The notes under the pieces: model-generated
The model's input: only the letters and a program-made list of their open reading frames with translations
Told to the model about the DNA's origin: nothing
Database searches by the model: none
NCBI RefSeq assembly: GCF_000524195.1
Contig: NW_020170391.1
Span: forward strand, 129,438 to 193,437
DNA: 64,000 bases
Direction of reading: 5' to 3'
Source of the DNA: Echinococcus granulosus
Lineage: Eukaryota; Platyhelminthes; Cestoda; Cyclophyllidea; Taeniidae
Part shown: positions 1 to 11,335 of the stretch, piece after piece
Layout of the letters: every line of letters starts with the position of its first letter
Numbering within the stretch: position 1 is the stretch's first letter
Made by a program: the position numbers and the translations under genes

Positions 1-225
1 CGAACAGCTATGGATAAGCCCAATGGCCAGCATATTCTCCCTTCCCCAAATCTACTTCCTACACAGGACGAAACTGCAGATCTAGTTGAAATTCCCAAGG
101 GAGGTCAGTGGCGTTGTAGCCAGACATCTCATTCGCACTCAAATTTGATGACTGACGCGGTTGGCTCGTTGGTGCTTCCTTGCAGCACCGACTGTATTGT
201 GATGGCCGACGAAAAAGATGCTTAA
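1..225 (+). CDS. Possible C-terminal exon of an unidentified gene (partial, runs off left edge)
   Basis: The reading frame is open from the first base and ends at a TAA at 223-225, giving about 74 residues. It is richer in G and C than the DNA that follows and encodes a mixed hydrophilic sequence ending in ADEKDA. No domain is recognised, and no acceptor site can be judged because the left edge cuts it. A canonical AATAAA lies about 310 bases downstream, which fits a 3' UTR that includes repeat copy 1. A chance ORF remains possible, because the reverse strand is also open over 59-268. I call it coding only weakly. Confidence 0.35.
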   Translation, partial: RTAMDKPNGQHILPSPNLLPTQDETADLVEIPKGGQWRCSQTSHSHSNLMTDAVGSLVLPCSTDCIVMADEKDA

Positions 226-260
226 AATGGGAGGGGGCTATGTTATACATAAATTGTTTG

Positions 261-418
261 GTTAACACTCGGTTTTGGTAAAGGTGTTACTTAGCGGTTC
301 TGTCATTGTATCTTCATCGGGTGGGCCGGTCTCTGAGATATGCCAGTAGCTCCAAGCTCTACCCTGCATTGAATGTATATATTCCGTTTAAGAATTATGT
401 CCTTATTTTATCTTCAGG
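261..418 (+). repeat. Dispersed repeat family, copy 1 (near full length)
   Basis: Shares ordered blocks with nine other copies in the window: a 5' block like GTTAACACTCGGTTTTGG, a middle block GGGTGGGCCGG..CTCTG..ATGCCAGTAGCTC, and a 3' block with ATATATTC, ATTATGTCCTT and a final CTTCAGG. No terminal inverted repeats or coding capacity were seen. The size and lack of an ORF suggest a SINE-like or other non-autonomous element, but no tRNA-like promoter boxes could be shown. Confidence 0.65.
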
Positions 419-532
419 AAAGTCTCAGTGTGCGTATGCATGCATAAGTACGCATAGTGATGCGTTCTTAGGGTTAGTATGGTTTAATTTTTTTATAGTT
501 ATGTTGTGCTTATGTTATTATTGATATGGTTA

Positions 533-538
533 AATAAA
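533..538 (+). terminator. Candidate polyadenylation signal AATAAA
   Basis: Canonical AATAAA on the plus strand, 307 bases after the stop codon at 225. It is the first such hexamer downstream of the putative terminal exon at the left edge. Support is only motif and position. Confidence 0.3.
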
Positions 539-973
539 CTTATGAGAAAAAGTAGGTGTAACGAAGATTGGTTGTGTTTTGTAAAACGTGGACTTTATTT
601 ACATTCGAGTAAATTGTATGCATTCAAATTACACCTACAAGATTCAATAACATTTACAACACAAACAATATATTTATTTGTTTTTGGAGGTAAATGAAGA
701 TTTTCCCTTTACTGTCACTTTGTCTGTTTTTTTGAGTGACAAGGAGAAAAAACTTTCCTAAATTACTACCCTTAGATAAATTAAAGTCGTAAAAGCTTTC
801 AGAAATTCTTGGTAAAAGTGGTGTCAAGAATGTTAATGTCCAACAATGCAAGAAGTAATGGGCTCGCAATATTTTGTCTTTTAGATATGCTATTAAATAT
901 TTACCAGTAATGTCTAAATAAATAAACTATGCAAATATCTCGAAAAAAATGAATCTGAATTGACATAACTCAC
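539..973. other. AT-rich stretch without a recognised gene
   Basis: Several short open frames on both strands, none with family resemblance or supported splice sites. If the coiled-coil gene on the minus strand continues past its donor at 973, this stretch is part of its next intron. Confidence 0.5.
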
Positions 974-1915
974 GCATATTTTTCCCTAGAGCATCATTGT
1001 ATGTTTTGAGAGCGTGTACCACACGGCCTTCAAGGCAGGCCTGCTTCTTTCGCAGTTTGTCCATGGCCTCCTGCGCGCCTAGAGTTGTTCCGGCTGTATG
1101 AATTAACGACCAGAGATTCTTTTCTAGTTCGCGTGTCTGTATAAATGACCCACTAGTCAATTTATGCATGTAGATAAGCTGATAACGTTTTTTGTTATAA
1201 GTAACGGAGTTTTGATATACAAGCTAGCACACTAAGCTTTTGGTGTCAGTTACTTATTACCGCCGTATACTTGCAAAAAGAAAGGCCCTGGTCGAAATAA
1301 GTAGTGGTTTAATTCACTTTTACCTTAACATCTAACTCGACATGTTTTGCCTTTTCTTGAGCAATTTGTTGTTGTAACCAGTCCTTATTATCCGCTAGAT
1401 TAGCTAAGTCCTCGCATGTTCTTTGGTCCTTGGCCTGATTAATTTTGCTATCAACGATCGATATTTGCTCCAAAAGTTCATTTCGTTCAGCTTCAAGTTT
1501 TTCTATTGTTTTTCTGTCAAATGAAATGCATAACAATGCACAGGTATAAGCCAGCTATGTAGCGAAAACGCTGTAATAATAAGAAAAGAGTAAAGAAAAT
1601 TACCGATACCTTAGAAACTGCCAGAAACAGAATAACAATTCACAGAAATGAATATAGTGAGTACATGGACTCCATGCTTCATTGATAAACAAGTGAACAG
1701 AAAAGGTAAAAAAAGGCAAAGAAAAAGGAAACAAAAGGAAACAAAGAAAGTGCCAGGGAATCCTACTTCATTTTGCTCATTGCCGATTGCATTTCTTCGA
1801 TATAATACTGACGATCAGCCTGAGCAAGGTGGAGAGCATGTTTGAGTTGACCATATTCAGCTTCGCGTTCGGCGAGCACGTCGGCATCAGTTTCGACTAT
1901 GGTCTTGTATGGCAT
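974..1915 (-). CDS. Coiled-coil outer dynein arm docking protein, ODAD1/CCDC63-like (5' part)
   Basis: Three exons join in phase on the minus strand: 1767-1915, 1324-1513 and 974-1136. The first starts with ATG directly after an AACAG acceptor. The last ends at a strong GTGAGT donor in phase 1, so more exons should follow to the left. The product is a continuous heptad-rich coiled coil. It contains the segments KKTIEKLEAERNELLEQ and KLRKKQACLEGRV, which line up with the N-terminal coiled coil of CCDC63/CCDC114. Those proteins form the docking complex that anchors outer dynein arms on ciliary doublet microtubules, so the likely role is in cilia or flagella. Low-complexity coiled coils make the exact paralogue uncertain (ODAD1 versus ODAD3 types). 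No downstream exon was found in 1-970, so the gene is either long-introned or truncated here. Confidence 0.6.
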
Positions 1916-2816
1916 CTGTTAACAAATTTAATACCACGGTAACATAAAGCAGCAGTCAAAGCAGCGGCTATTGTAGGGCATATACTAACAAGGCATCAAG
2001 GAGGCAAATGTTAAATTACACATATTTCGAAATAGGAACGTTGCTGCTTTTCTTTACCGCGAATGATAAAAGAAAAATATGATTGCGCAGTAACACAAAA
2101 AGGCACGTCTAAAAAACAATTTACCCATACTTTTAGGGCAAAAGGCAGTATTTCTGGATAAATGTCTAAAATTTTAATGGTGTAACTATAGGCCTCTAGA
2201 CTTCCCTGTACCTTTTAGTAAGTAAACTTATTCATTATTGTATGCTTATTGTTTCCCATAAATCTTGATTAATATGGTAAAGGTACTAGGCTGCTGCTGT
2301 TTTTCAAGGCATTCAAACATGGGTTACAGATGTTACATCACCCGAAAGGCGATAAGGTAAGCATGCAATGAGGTGACCTAGAAAGAACGATTTAATAAGT
2401 TTAGTGCGGCTGCTCGGGACTTTTCTAAAAACAAAAGATTACAAAGTACTTTGAAAGAACATATATATTCGGCACAGAAGGCATTCGGGCTACTGGCATG
2501 ACCCAAATGCCAGCCTACCCGAGGTAGCACAAAGACCAAGTCAGCAGTTCCCCCTTACTTATACAAAGAGTTTAAAAACTTCTGCATTTTTATTTTATAA
2601 CAATTTTTCCTGTTGTTTTTTCTAATAGAAAAAATAGTGTATGCGGGTCAATTTCGCTGATTCTTAGAGCCGCCAAGCCTTTTCTATGCAGGGTTTCTCG
2701 ACTTTTAAACCTTTTTTGTTTTAAAGTATTGTCAAATGTTTTTTTCCATCAGCCTATTTTTTTATCAAGCCTTGGATAGCGCGGCGCCCTTGGATCCGTG
2801 TTTCTCTGAATCAGGT
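1916..2816. promoter_or_regulatory. Intergenic region between two head-to-head genes
   Basis: About 0.9 kb separates the ATG of the minus-strand coiled-coil gene from the preferred ATG of the plus-strand TACO1-like gene, so it should hold both promoters. It contains a fragment of the dispersed repeat at 2461-2527. No TATA box or initiator motif could be assigned with confidence. Confidence 0.4.
2461..2527 (-). repeat. Dispersed repeat family, copy 2 (fragment)
   Basis: Read on the minus strand it contains CTCGGGTAGGCTGGC, GGGTCATGCCAGTAGCC and CTTCTGTGCCGAATATATA, matching the middle blocks of the family. The 5' and 3' blocks are missing or eroded. It lies between two divergent genes. Confidence 0.6.
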
Positions 2817-4092
2817 ATGGCTATCGCCAATGTACGTGTATTGTTCCCACTGAGATCTATTCCTCGGATTCTTATCAATGTGGATAGGTTCCCACGTCAG
2901 CTTACTTACATTCCGAGTCGATCTGCTGGGCATTCACATTGGCAAAACATTAGACACACGAAAGAGGCTAAGGATAGGGAGCGTGCACGTGTTACGTCCA
3001 ATTTCCTTTTACAGATAGATGCTGCCATCAAACGTAATGTTCTAGTTTTGCTTATTTTAAGGTAGTTGGTGGAGGTGAACGAGATCCCAAACATAATGGT
3101 CGCCTTGCCTCTGTTATCGCTGACGCAAAATCCAAAAACGTGCCAATGGATACCATAAACAGGCGACTCTCAGCTCATGATATGGTTGATCCTTACATTA
3201 TAGAAATCCAAGCCCCTGGTGGTATTTTTGCCCTCATTGAAACACGCTGTAAGGCTGTGAAGCCCACACGTGATAAGGTACAAGGCATTGTCAAAAAGTA
3301 TGGGTACGTCACTATGTTTGTTTGTACTGAAAAAGGTTTAAGGTGTCGAGGTCGACTCCCGGCTCAATTGCCAATGAATTTTTTGAGCACAAAGGTGTTA
3401 TTTCTGCCGCACCGCAAAAAACCCTGGAAAATATTGATGTGGCAACCGAGTTAGCGATCGATTGTGGCGCGCATGATGTGACAGAAACGGAAATTGATGT
3501 TGGTGTAAAAGGATTTGAAGTAGGTTCCTACCTGAGTTGTGTGGAGTAGATGAAATATGCTCATTCAAGTTTTGCCCCCTTTCACCGTGAGTTTTTAAGC
3601 AATAGTCCGATTTCCTTTTGGGCAATTTCGTTACCTCTTTTGGTTGATTGGTGGTGGTTTCACATGATAGTATATTTTGACCGGGAAAATCATATTTCTT
3701 AAGCACTTATTGTATTGGTTGGAAATTTATGGGTATCAGTGATTATAGCTTCATAACGTGGAATATATTCTTTTCGCAATTTTACAAAGGGCAAAATTGA
3801 TTCGAATTTAATGATGCTCTTACTTGAAGTCGTTATCTTTTACTTAAAAGTAACAAGTAGTGTGCTCGTAATCTTTTAGTTTCATTGTGGCGTTAATGAT
3901 GTCAATAATGTGCGCCAAAGTTTGGAGTCTCGCGGTGTCACCGTTTACGAATCCTTTTGTCCGTATTTGGCTGTTCGGAAAGTTTCCGTCTCCTCCAGCG
4001 ATTATAAACTGATGAACCAGATGTACGACCGCATTCGTGATGCAATTGATTACACAGATAACTTTTATGACAATTGCGATGAGGCCGAGTGA
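2817..4092 (+). CDS. TACO1: TACO1/YebC-family mitochondrial translation activator
   Basis: Four exons, 2817-3033, 3066-3303, 3351-3519 and 3880-4092, join in frame to a 278-residue protein close to the family's usual length. Introns 1 and 2 are only 32 and 47 nt. The first ~40 residues are rich in Arg and hydrophobic residues with no acids until the DRFPR segment, which fits a mitochondrial presequence. The mature part opens with the family signature AGHSHWQNIRHTKEAKD, followed by GGGERDPKHNGRL and NVPMDTINRR, then the STPGSIANEFF and GVISA motifs of the later domains. Human TACO1 promotes translation of mitochondrial COX1; the same role is inferred here. An in-frame upstream ATG at 2736 would add 27 residues. 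I prefer 2817 because the presequence then starts at the N-terminus. Confidence 0.9.
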
Positions 4093-4165
4093 ATGCATAT
4101 TTTGTTAAGATTGTAACAGTGTTGGATCTGCCTATACATGCTTTCTTAGACTTGTACATTCTTGA

Positions 4166-4171
4166 AATAAA
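4166..4171 (+). terminator. Polyadenylation signal of the TACO1-like gene
   Basis: Canonical AATAAA 74 bases after the TACO1-like stop codon at 4090-4092, at normal spacing for a short 3' UTR. Confidence 0.6.
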
Positions 4172-6671
4172 ACTCTGTTGATATCTTCATTTGTTTTTAA
4201 TAACGGAGTGGTTTGTTAAATTTTATTCCAAATCAACGTCATGAGTTTCTGTACTACTCTCGTATTTGCGATGTTTATACTTATCTTTGGTGGAATGGAT
4301 ATCGTTTCTTAAGATGTACTGACTGGAGCGATGTAGTGCATAGCTTACTGCGTCAAGATACTCTGGGACTATCGGTTCTGCATTCATGCAGTGAAGCTAT
4401 TGTGAGGTGTGCTTTATCTGTCTTGTCACCGTCACGTCGTATTGTCTGTGTTATCGCTTTTATTAATCTATTCCATTACATATGAATTAAAATCGCTATG
4501 TCCTCACGGTTACTGAAACATGACCTCTGGTTGTAGATTTAAACCAGATTTAAATAGGTAAAGGCTCGAAAACGAATCAGCACCAGTAGCATCCTCTTCC
4601 GTTATTCATAATGTTGACTGAGGTTCGTTTAGATTTCGGAAACCATAGTGGCGTGGTAATTTCTCGGGTTGCTTTCAGCAACAGTCGTGTAATGTACTTC
4701 CACGTCCCTGCGCTCTTATCAGGGCTGGACTCGTAATTATTATACTTTTGGTTCCATAAATGACGTTCATTGGGCGCTGATTATTTCAAGAATTGAAGTG
4801 TATGGCGGACTAACCTGCCATTCGGTATCGAGTGAAGAATTTGTGGATGAGGCCATTGGTCTACTAATACTAGTCGGCTGGCTATTCGGACTTATTTGAA
4901 ATTAGTTAAGTTGGCTGTTTTTATGAAACTATGACCAACACTTCGAAGGAATTTCGCTGAGCTCTCTTAAAGCCCAAAAACAATATGTTTCGATGGGAAC
5001 TACTGAGCTGCGGCAGATTAAGTTGATGCTTATTAAGTGGTATCAAAATAAGACGTTAAATTACCAGGTGAACAGTGTAAATTTGACCTACAATTTCAGC
5101 TACTGTAGAAATACTCCCATTGGGGCACGGTGCGATCATTCTCAGGCAAAATAGTGATACAATAGAATCAGATTTTTCGAGAATCTCAAAACAAAAGTAT
5201 CTTAGGAAGATGCTCGACGAAATATTGTCATTAAGCTAAGGCAGAACAAGATAAAGCTATTTCCAAAAAGTTTGTGAGGGAAACATCTGCCACCCCCTAA
5301 AATATGCGTTCATAATGTCGACGTGCATTTACCTCACCATGAAAGGAGAATGTTAGGTTGAACAGTTTATCCGGAAGGTGTCGTTTCGACACCAATGCGG
5401 TGGAAAACTATTTTGGATAAACGGACCTAAGAGGACGAGCAAAAGTAAAATTAGTGAAAATGAGGGTAGATTAATTTTCCAGGAAGTTTCTGTTAGTGTA
5501 GCGCTGGATGCGTGAGGTGGCGATTATGCGTTCGCAAGAACCATATTCTCGAAGTTACCGTCTTGCGAGATAGCACTTTGTAAAAAATTTAGCAACTTTT
5601 GTACAACTATGGACGAAACCAATAAGTTGAACGCACACTACCTGTCAAGTTTGGTTGAAAGATAAATATGGCGCTTGCAATGACCATGAGGTTTGCTATA
5701 ACAGATTGAGGAATAATCACGTAGGCCTTAGAACCCAAAAACCGCTTCTTTAAAGTACCCCTTACCCGAGCCTAACTATTTAGTCTAAAATTTTTTTAGG
5801 TGCGCTAGCTGAGGAGCGTCCCAAGACCTCTCTGAAGACCAAAGAGGGCATAATACTAAGGCTAAATACGTATTATCAACCCACAGAAGGGCTGGAAGAG
5901 GGAGGGGAACTTACTAGCATGCCCAGGGGTCATGCCACTAGGCAGGGTACAATAGCCGTGCCCTTTAGTACCTGCGATACCATAACCCAGCGTAAAACTA
6001 CTAAGCGAAGTATCACAATCAAAGTTGTGTTTTCGGTATAACGCCTTAAAGGCATAATAAATTAACAAATCTTGAACGGACGTGAATTTACGGGGGTGCG
6101 GAGCCGCACGACATGCCAGATTAGTCACGTAGCGTGCTACTGCCACCCCCGCCGCCGAGCTTCATTAGGTCCCATGACAAAAGAGCACGCATAACCCGAT
6201 GTGCCATGGCTGAAGGTTTCGTTTTTGCTACCCTAAAACGACTCCTGTGAAGATTTTTGAATGCCATGAAGTCGAAGTTTTTTTCAATTCATATGGTCGA
6301 TGGGATGTGTTGTTCGCATTACTTCTAACAATTAAGCTCAACTTAACACCGAAAGTTTTATGATTGGGACAAAAAAAGCGATTATAGGTAGATACATCTC
6401 ATCTTTTCTGGGTTGGATTTTGAAGTCAGCATTGTCATTGGCTTCTGAGCCTTGGCTAAAATATTCTCATGGAAATCGTGCATACCCCGAAGCGTAGTGA
6501 GGCAGCGTTGACCTGCCTCAGTGACACACTTGCAAAAATGGAAGAGAATATTTTGCTCGAAGTGTCACCGCTTCGGCCAATTTAGCACGATGAGATGGCG
6601 TCAAGCGTGAGCACAGGTCGCACCCCACGAATGCGCATGCGGGCGAACATTTGACCGCCCCATGCGGTGGA

Positions 6672-6685
6672 TCAGTGATCACTGA
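6672..6685. repeat. Perfect 14-bp palindrome
   Basis: TCAGTGATCACTGA reads the same on both strands. It sits 15 bases before a cluster of G tracts. It could be a site for a dimeric DNA-binding protein or chance. Confidence 0.35.
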
Positions 6686-6700
6686 CAAGGGCTCGAGCGA

Positions 6701-6724
6701 GGGGGAGAAGGGGGGCGGGCGGGG
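6701..6724 (+). other. Potential G-quadruplex
   Basis: Four runs of three or more G (five, six, three and four bases) separated by loops of four, one and one bases satisfy the usual G3+N1-7 pattern on the plus strand. It lies in a small GC-rich island about 450 bases beyond the 3' end of the PUR-repeat gene. Folding is not shown by sequence alone. Confidence 0.55.
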
Positions 6725-7177
6725 AGCTACGCTCGTCCGACATGAGCTAGACTCGTCACGAGACGAAGCCGATTCGCTTCTGCGAGGAAAACTTAAATAC
6801 GAAATTGCAACGCATCCAGGCGTTTGTTCTACACGTGCAATCCCCTAAACCTATAAGCAAGTAGAAAATTATCCACATTCTAAAGCGTGTATTACAAGAC
6901 GATCTAATTTGTTTTATACTGCTGCTTTTGATCTCGGTTCCATCTACAGAGAATTTTGGATTAAGGCACAAAATTATGCTTCTCGTATTCAGGAGTAGGG
7001 TATTTGTAAAAACAGCCGTGTACCTTGCATTGCACCCTTACCACATGTAGAAAAATACAATAATAGGCTTCTACATCTAAATGTTGCATAAAAAACCGAA
7101 GTGTCTGAGAAGCAGAACTGCTAAGAGCACAAATGTGACATAATAGTACGAACAGTGAGATGAGATAATGCAGTCTT

Positions 7178-9712
7178 TTAGGGTGCCACCTTCTCCTCCT
7201 TTTGATTAGCGTTGACCACTCTGGAACGTTTCTTTTTGCCATTTCTTCTAACCATCGGTCTATCTTCCTCCTGTTTAACCTCATTTTCCTCTTTTGCATT
7301 TCTATTTGCGCTTCCTTGCACTTCATCAGCCTTATGATCACCTTCAGTGTTGGGTTCTTGAGGTTTTGGCTGTGACTTGAAAGCTGTGCCGCCTTGTTGC
7401 GGTGGTCGCCTAGTTTTTACTGGAGCTTTTGTTTCCTCCAACTTATTTCGCTGTTGTACTCTTTTATTTTCATTCTCAAACCGAGTCTGCCGGCTGCTGG
7501 AACTAGTGGCTGCTTGATTGCCAAAGGTAGGACGGATGAACCGCAGCCTTCTCGGACGACTGGAATACTTCTCCAGAGTCTCTCGCATCACCTCCCCGTC
7601 CTCTAACTTCAAAGCGTCAATGAGCATAGTGAGTCGATTCCTAAAGGTTACCAATGATTCCAATGGAATGCCAATGACATTTCGATGGAGATCTGTGACC
7701 TGGGAAATGTGCAAGCGGTTGCCATAGGGGGTGTTGCGTATGTCAAAGAAGAATCTGCGCTCACCAGATGGACTGTATAAAAAATTGAGTTGTGGAGGTT
7801 GGTCCAGATGCTGGTATCGAACACAGATATCACCTAAAATAAATACAAAACATGTTGTTACAATGACGACTGATGTCGAATGAAAGCTCACCACGCTGAT
7901 AGCCTGGACAAACTCAATCATAGATTACTCTTTTAAATTAACGAAAATGCTTTGAATACTCCTAACATAAAATCAGAACGTTTAGAAAATGATAATGTTA
8001 ATTGTCTCATGAAAATAACTTTAGATCGATCAAAAAATTCTAAAACGAAAACTGAGTGACTTGAAATAAGGCTATAACGAAGCAGAGATGGCAATCAGTG
8101 CCATTCTGGCAAGAGTGAGAATTCCTCCTTTAAATCTCGTGAACAAGGCATTCACTAAAAAATATTTTCGCGCTTCAGTGAAAGCCCAGAAGACCCGCCT
8201 ACATAAGGAAGAAATACGCAAAGCTTAAGCTTTACACAGGCATCGCCCCAAGCAATTGAATTTGATCAATGAAACTGCATTTCAACACAAGGCAGAGGCT
8301 TCCCCTAATCAGTTGCCCAGACGCATCGAGACAGTGCCAGACACAGCACAAGTCGAATTCAGGGGCGCCCTTTTAACACCTATGCGGCACCTAGACCTCC
8401 GCCGATACTCCTTTCACCTTCTGGGTTACGCGTCATGCATGTGCAGAAGCATGATGCAAACTGACAGGGCCCGAATCGTCTCAGTCGTTTTCTTTTACGT
8501 TTCATATCGTATTCAATGTTAAGTACGTTTTTTATGGTAGGAATTAACACAATATAGAAGAATGACAGTTTGAAAGACATCTAATGTAATCCAACCAAAA
8601 GAAGGCTAGGATCCCTTTGTGAATGCAAAAGAGGGATAGAACGTGCAAGGAAGACTAAAAAGGAAAATTTGAATTTCTTAATTAGTAATTGACACTTATG
8701 GGAAACATTAAAAGGAGGCCAGCGGTTATTGATCATTCACTGCAAACCCTAAAAAAAGCAGATATGCAGAGGCATCGATTTTCGTGAAATTAATAACTGT
8801 AATTATTTATCAAATACTAATTATTACGAACTCTATAAAAGCACTTGCGGACTGGAAAATTACCCATCCCCAAAACACTATCTAGATAGAGTGATCAAAA
8901 TCAAACGATAATTTAGTAAATATTCGTTTTGTGAAAGCTCTACCTTACGAGAACAAACTAAAAGTGAAAAACGAAAAAGGGGTGAAAGCATTAGAAAGTG
9001 ACAGCTTACTCAGAAATGTAATTAAGTTTGGAAGAAGAATCTCATAAAGTTCCAAATACACAGTCCTCATGTGCATAGGTAAGGTATGAGGACCGTTTGC
9101 TGATTTATCTTCAGGTTTATTGAGGGGCCCTGATTGTATCCATCGCCTAACTTTCCCAAACTCCGATTCTCTTCCCGATTTGCTTTCTCCCAATGTAGGT
9201 TGTTCCGTAAGAATTGTAAGAGAACAATTAGTAGCTTCGTCAATAAACGCCACTGACCTGAGATGAGAAAGATCGAAGGCGCAGTTTTCGTCATCATTTT
9301 GATCTGAACCCTGTGTTGTATGAGCTTCTCCTGAACTATCGAGTTCATCTTGTCTCAGCTGTGCACAATGAAGCAAGTGATTGTACAAATCCGCGCACAT
9401 GGAGATGGGAAACGTTACAGCTTCTTCACGTGTAAAACGCGATCTCAAAACCACCCATGGCGCTAGATCTGGATCACCATGTTCTAGTCCATCATATTGG
9501 ACTCTTATTTGAGAGTTCGGTGCGTAACTCCTTTTCAAAGGTGATTGAATGACACCCATAACATAACCAACGGTTTTGGTTTCTGACACCTTATTCACCA
9601 CTAGCTCTCTCATTAACATCCTTCTTTGGATTCCTCGTAAATGAATTCCTTGCTTATTGGGGCTGCCGTAAGGTGCACAATTGTAATTCAGTTGTCCATG
9701 TTGGTGACTCAT
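7178..9712 (-). CDS. PUR-repeat (Pur-alpha-like) nucleic-acid-binding protein
   Basis: Two exons, 9010-9712 and 7178-7833, join in phase 1 across a GTAAGC donor and a TTTTAG acceptor to give about 452 residues. The clear PUR repeat is at residues ~255-312, with RRFFFDIRNTPYGNRL, ISQV and a helix LESLVTFRNRLTMLIDAL, as in the third repeat of Pur-alpha. The first exon holds two more diverged stretches that end in PUR-like helices (PISMCADLYNHLLHCAQL near residue 110 and LPMHMRTVYLELYEILL near 220), so three repeats are inferred. The C-terminal third is disordered, with Ser, Gln, Glu and Lys runs and a basic KKKRSR patch. Pur proteins bind purine-rich single-stranded DNA and RNA in transcription and mRNA transport. 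It is longer than typical Pur-alpha (~320). The true start may lie in an upstream exon, because a TTATAG acceptor-like site precedes it. Confidence 0.65.
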
Positions 9713-11335
9713 GTCGTTGTTGAAGGGAGCCACGTGAAGCTATAACCACACTGACAATCCGGCTCTGAAAATAGCGAGGTCGCCTAAAAAACTAAGCTCC
9801 CTGACATTTCATTGGCTTGCATGAGAACGCATCAACCGACCGCACCAATAGAATACGTGCGCGCTCGATACCAAACCAGTACCTGAACGAATGAAGGTTA
9901 CGGCAACCTATAAACATATCATTTAATGATTCAATATGAATTTTTTAATTGGCATGGGAATGTTCCATATATTTACTTTAAAATGAAGGGAACAAGTTAA
10001 AGTGGTAGTTTTGAGTCTCGTTTCAGATTTGTCAAATTTTCAATTTTATCCCCCCCCCAAAAAAAAACAAACCATTATATTACGAGAAGCAGGTGGATCG
10101 AACTAAAATTATCGTATTTATTTCAGGTAAAAAAGTCATCTCAAATGTTTTGGTTTTAATTATATCTTATTCAAAATTTACACCAGGTGTTTTAATGAGC
10201 AGCTTTTGTGCGGCGATCCGATGCGCGGGTAACTCAAGCACCGCGAGTTGTCTCTATTCCATAGCATGGCCTGGAGACCATGCCAATAGTCCTCCCTCTC
10301 ATACATCTGTAGTATGTGATTTTCCACAGTACTTCGCATCATTGCGGCCCCAGGGAAGACCTGATGCACTACAGTTAACTACGGGAGGGAACCTTGACAT
10401 TAACGCACCATAATGCTATAACTATTTAACGTCCAAAATCCTACTCGCTTCAAAATGAAATGGAATTCTTCACCCTGACTTCAACTGATGAAAGTGAGCA
10501 AGTAAGCCACAGATGGAGTATGCTTCAGTGACCAACAGGGCTTGCTAGTCCATGGACTTACTTATTATATGACAACTCTAGTCAGCGGAATAATTCATAC
10601 ACCGAATTACCGTACGTGAGATAGTTCATGCGCAGCATTAATGTAGGAGCTGGACAATAAGCACTTCTGCAAATGATACGCACATCCCCTCGAGCTATCG
10701 ACGTCTTTCAACAAACCCATCTACTTGAATTGGTGCCGTAAGTTTGATGCATAACAAATGCATAATGGCGACGTAAGTGGACCAAGTAACGAAGCACAAT
10801 TGAACCGCAGCAGCGGTGATTCACAATCGAATCGTCGCAAACGGCAACACATCTTCCTCCGACGACAACCTATTCATTGATTCAGTTTAGATGTTTGATA
10901 CCACTTCGCAGGATTATGAGAATACCAAGCCTTACAAGTAGCCAAAACAACGAGCCCATTAAAGGCATTCCGAGGAAGCCATTTAGAGTAATGTGGAAAT
11001 CAAACAATGTCACATGCGACAACCTCCAAAAGAAAAAAAAACATTTATGAGAGCGTCTGCGTACTTCCGAACCTATTACTGATAGTGTCTAAGGCAACAA
11101 TACGGTCGAAAAATCCCTCAACCACATTTACCGTGAAAGTCCTTACAACAGTCGAGGCGTTCCCCGATTGCTACCCACCATCCCAACATGTCTCGGTGTC
11201 TCACATCAAATTAGTAGCCTCTGTAGCATTACGCATACCAAAATGAGCAGTATTGTGCAGAAGGTGGTAGGCAAAAGAACGTTAAACGTTTGGTCTTAGC
11301 TGGGTAGTGTCTCAAGAAATAAGAAAATAAAATTA
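9713..11335. other. Intergenic region between PUR and SNF8 genes
   Basis: Both flanking genes are on the minus strand. A stretch at 10178-10413 is relatively GC-rich and open on both strands (106 codons plus, 63 minus), but neither translation is recognised and no flanking splice signals were convincing. A run of C followed by a run of A sits at about 10050-10067. No RNA gene was seen. Confidence 0.4.

Larger units (their letters stand above)
4172..7177. other. Intergenic region, 3 kb, no recognised gene
   Basis: Open frames are short and show no family resemblance. A GC-rich patch from about 6590 to 6780 holds a perfect palindrome and a run of G tracts, listed separately. A short hairpin GGTGTCG-TTT-CGACACC lies at about 5378-5394. 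Nothing else was supported. Confidence 0.5.

Noticed and set aside
5862..6146. 94-codon minus-strand ORF
   Set aside because: No family resemblance, no splice signals, and located in a decayed intergenic region. ORFs of this length are common by chance here.
7891..7921. Extra exon MIEFVQAISV at the start of the long minus-strand PUR frame
   Set aside because: It has the wrong phase to join the downstream block at its GTGAGC donor, and stops precede it. The acceptor at 7834 joins directly to the first exon in phase.
10178..10413. Open frames on both strands in a GC-richer patch
   Set aside because: Neither translation is recognised, both strands are equally open, and no convincing exon borders were found.
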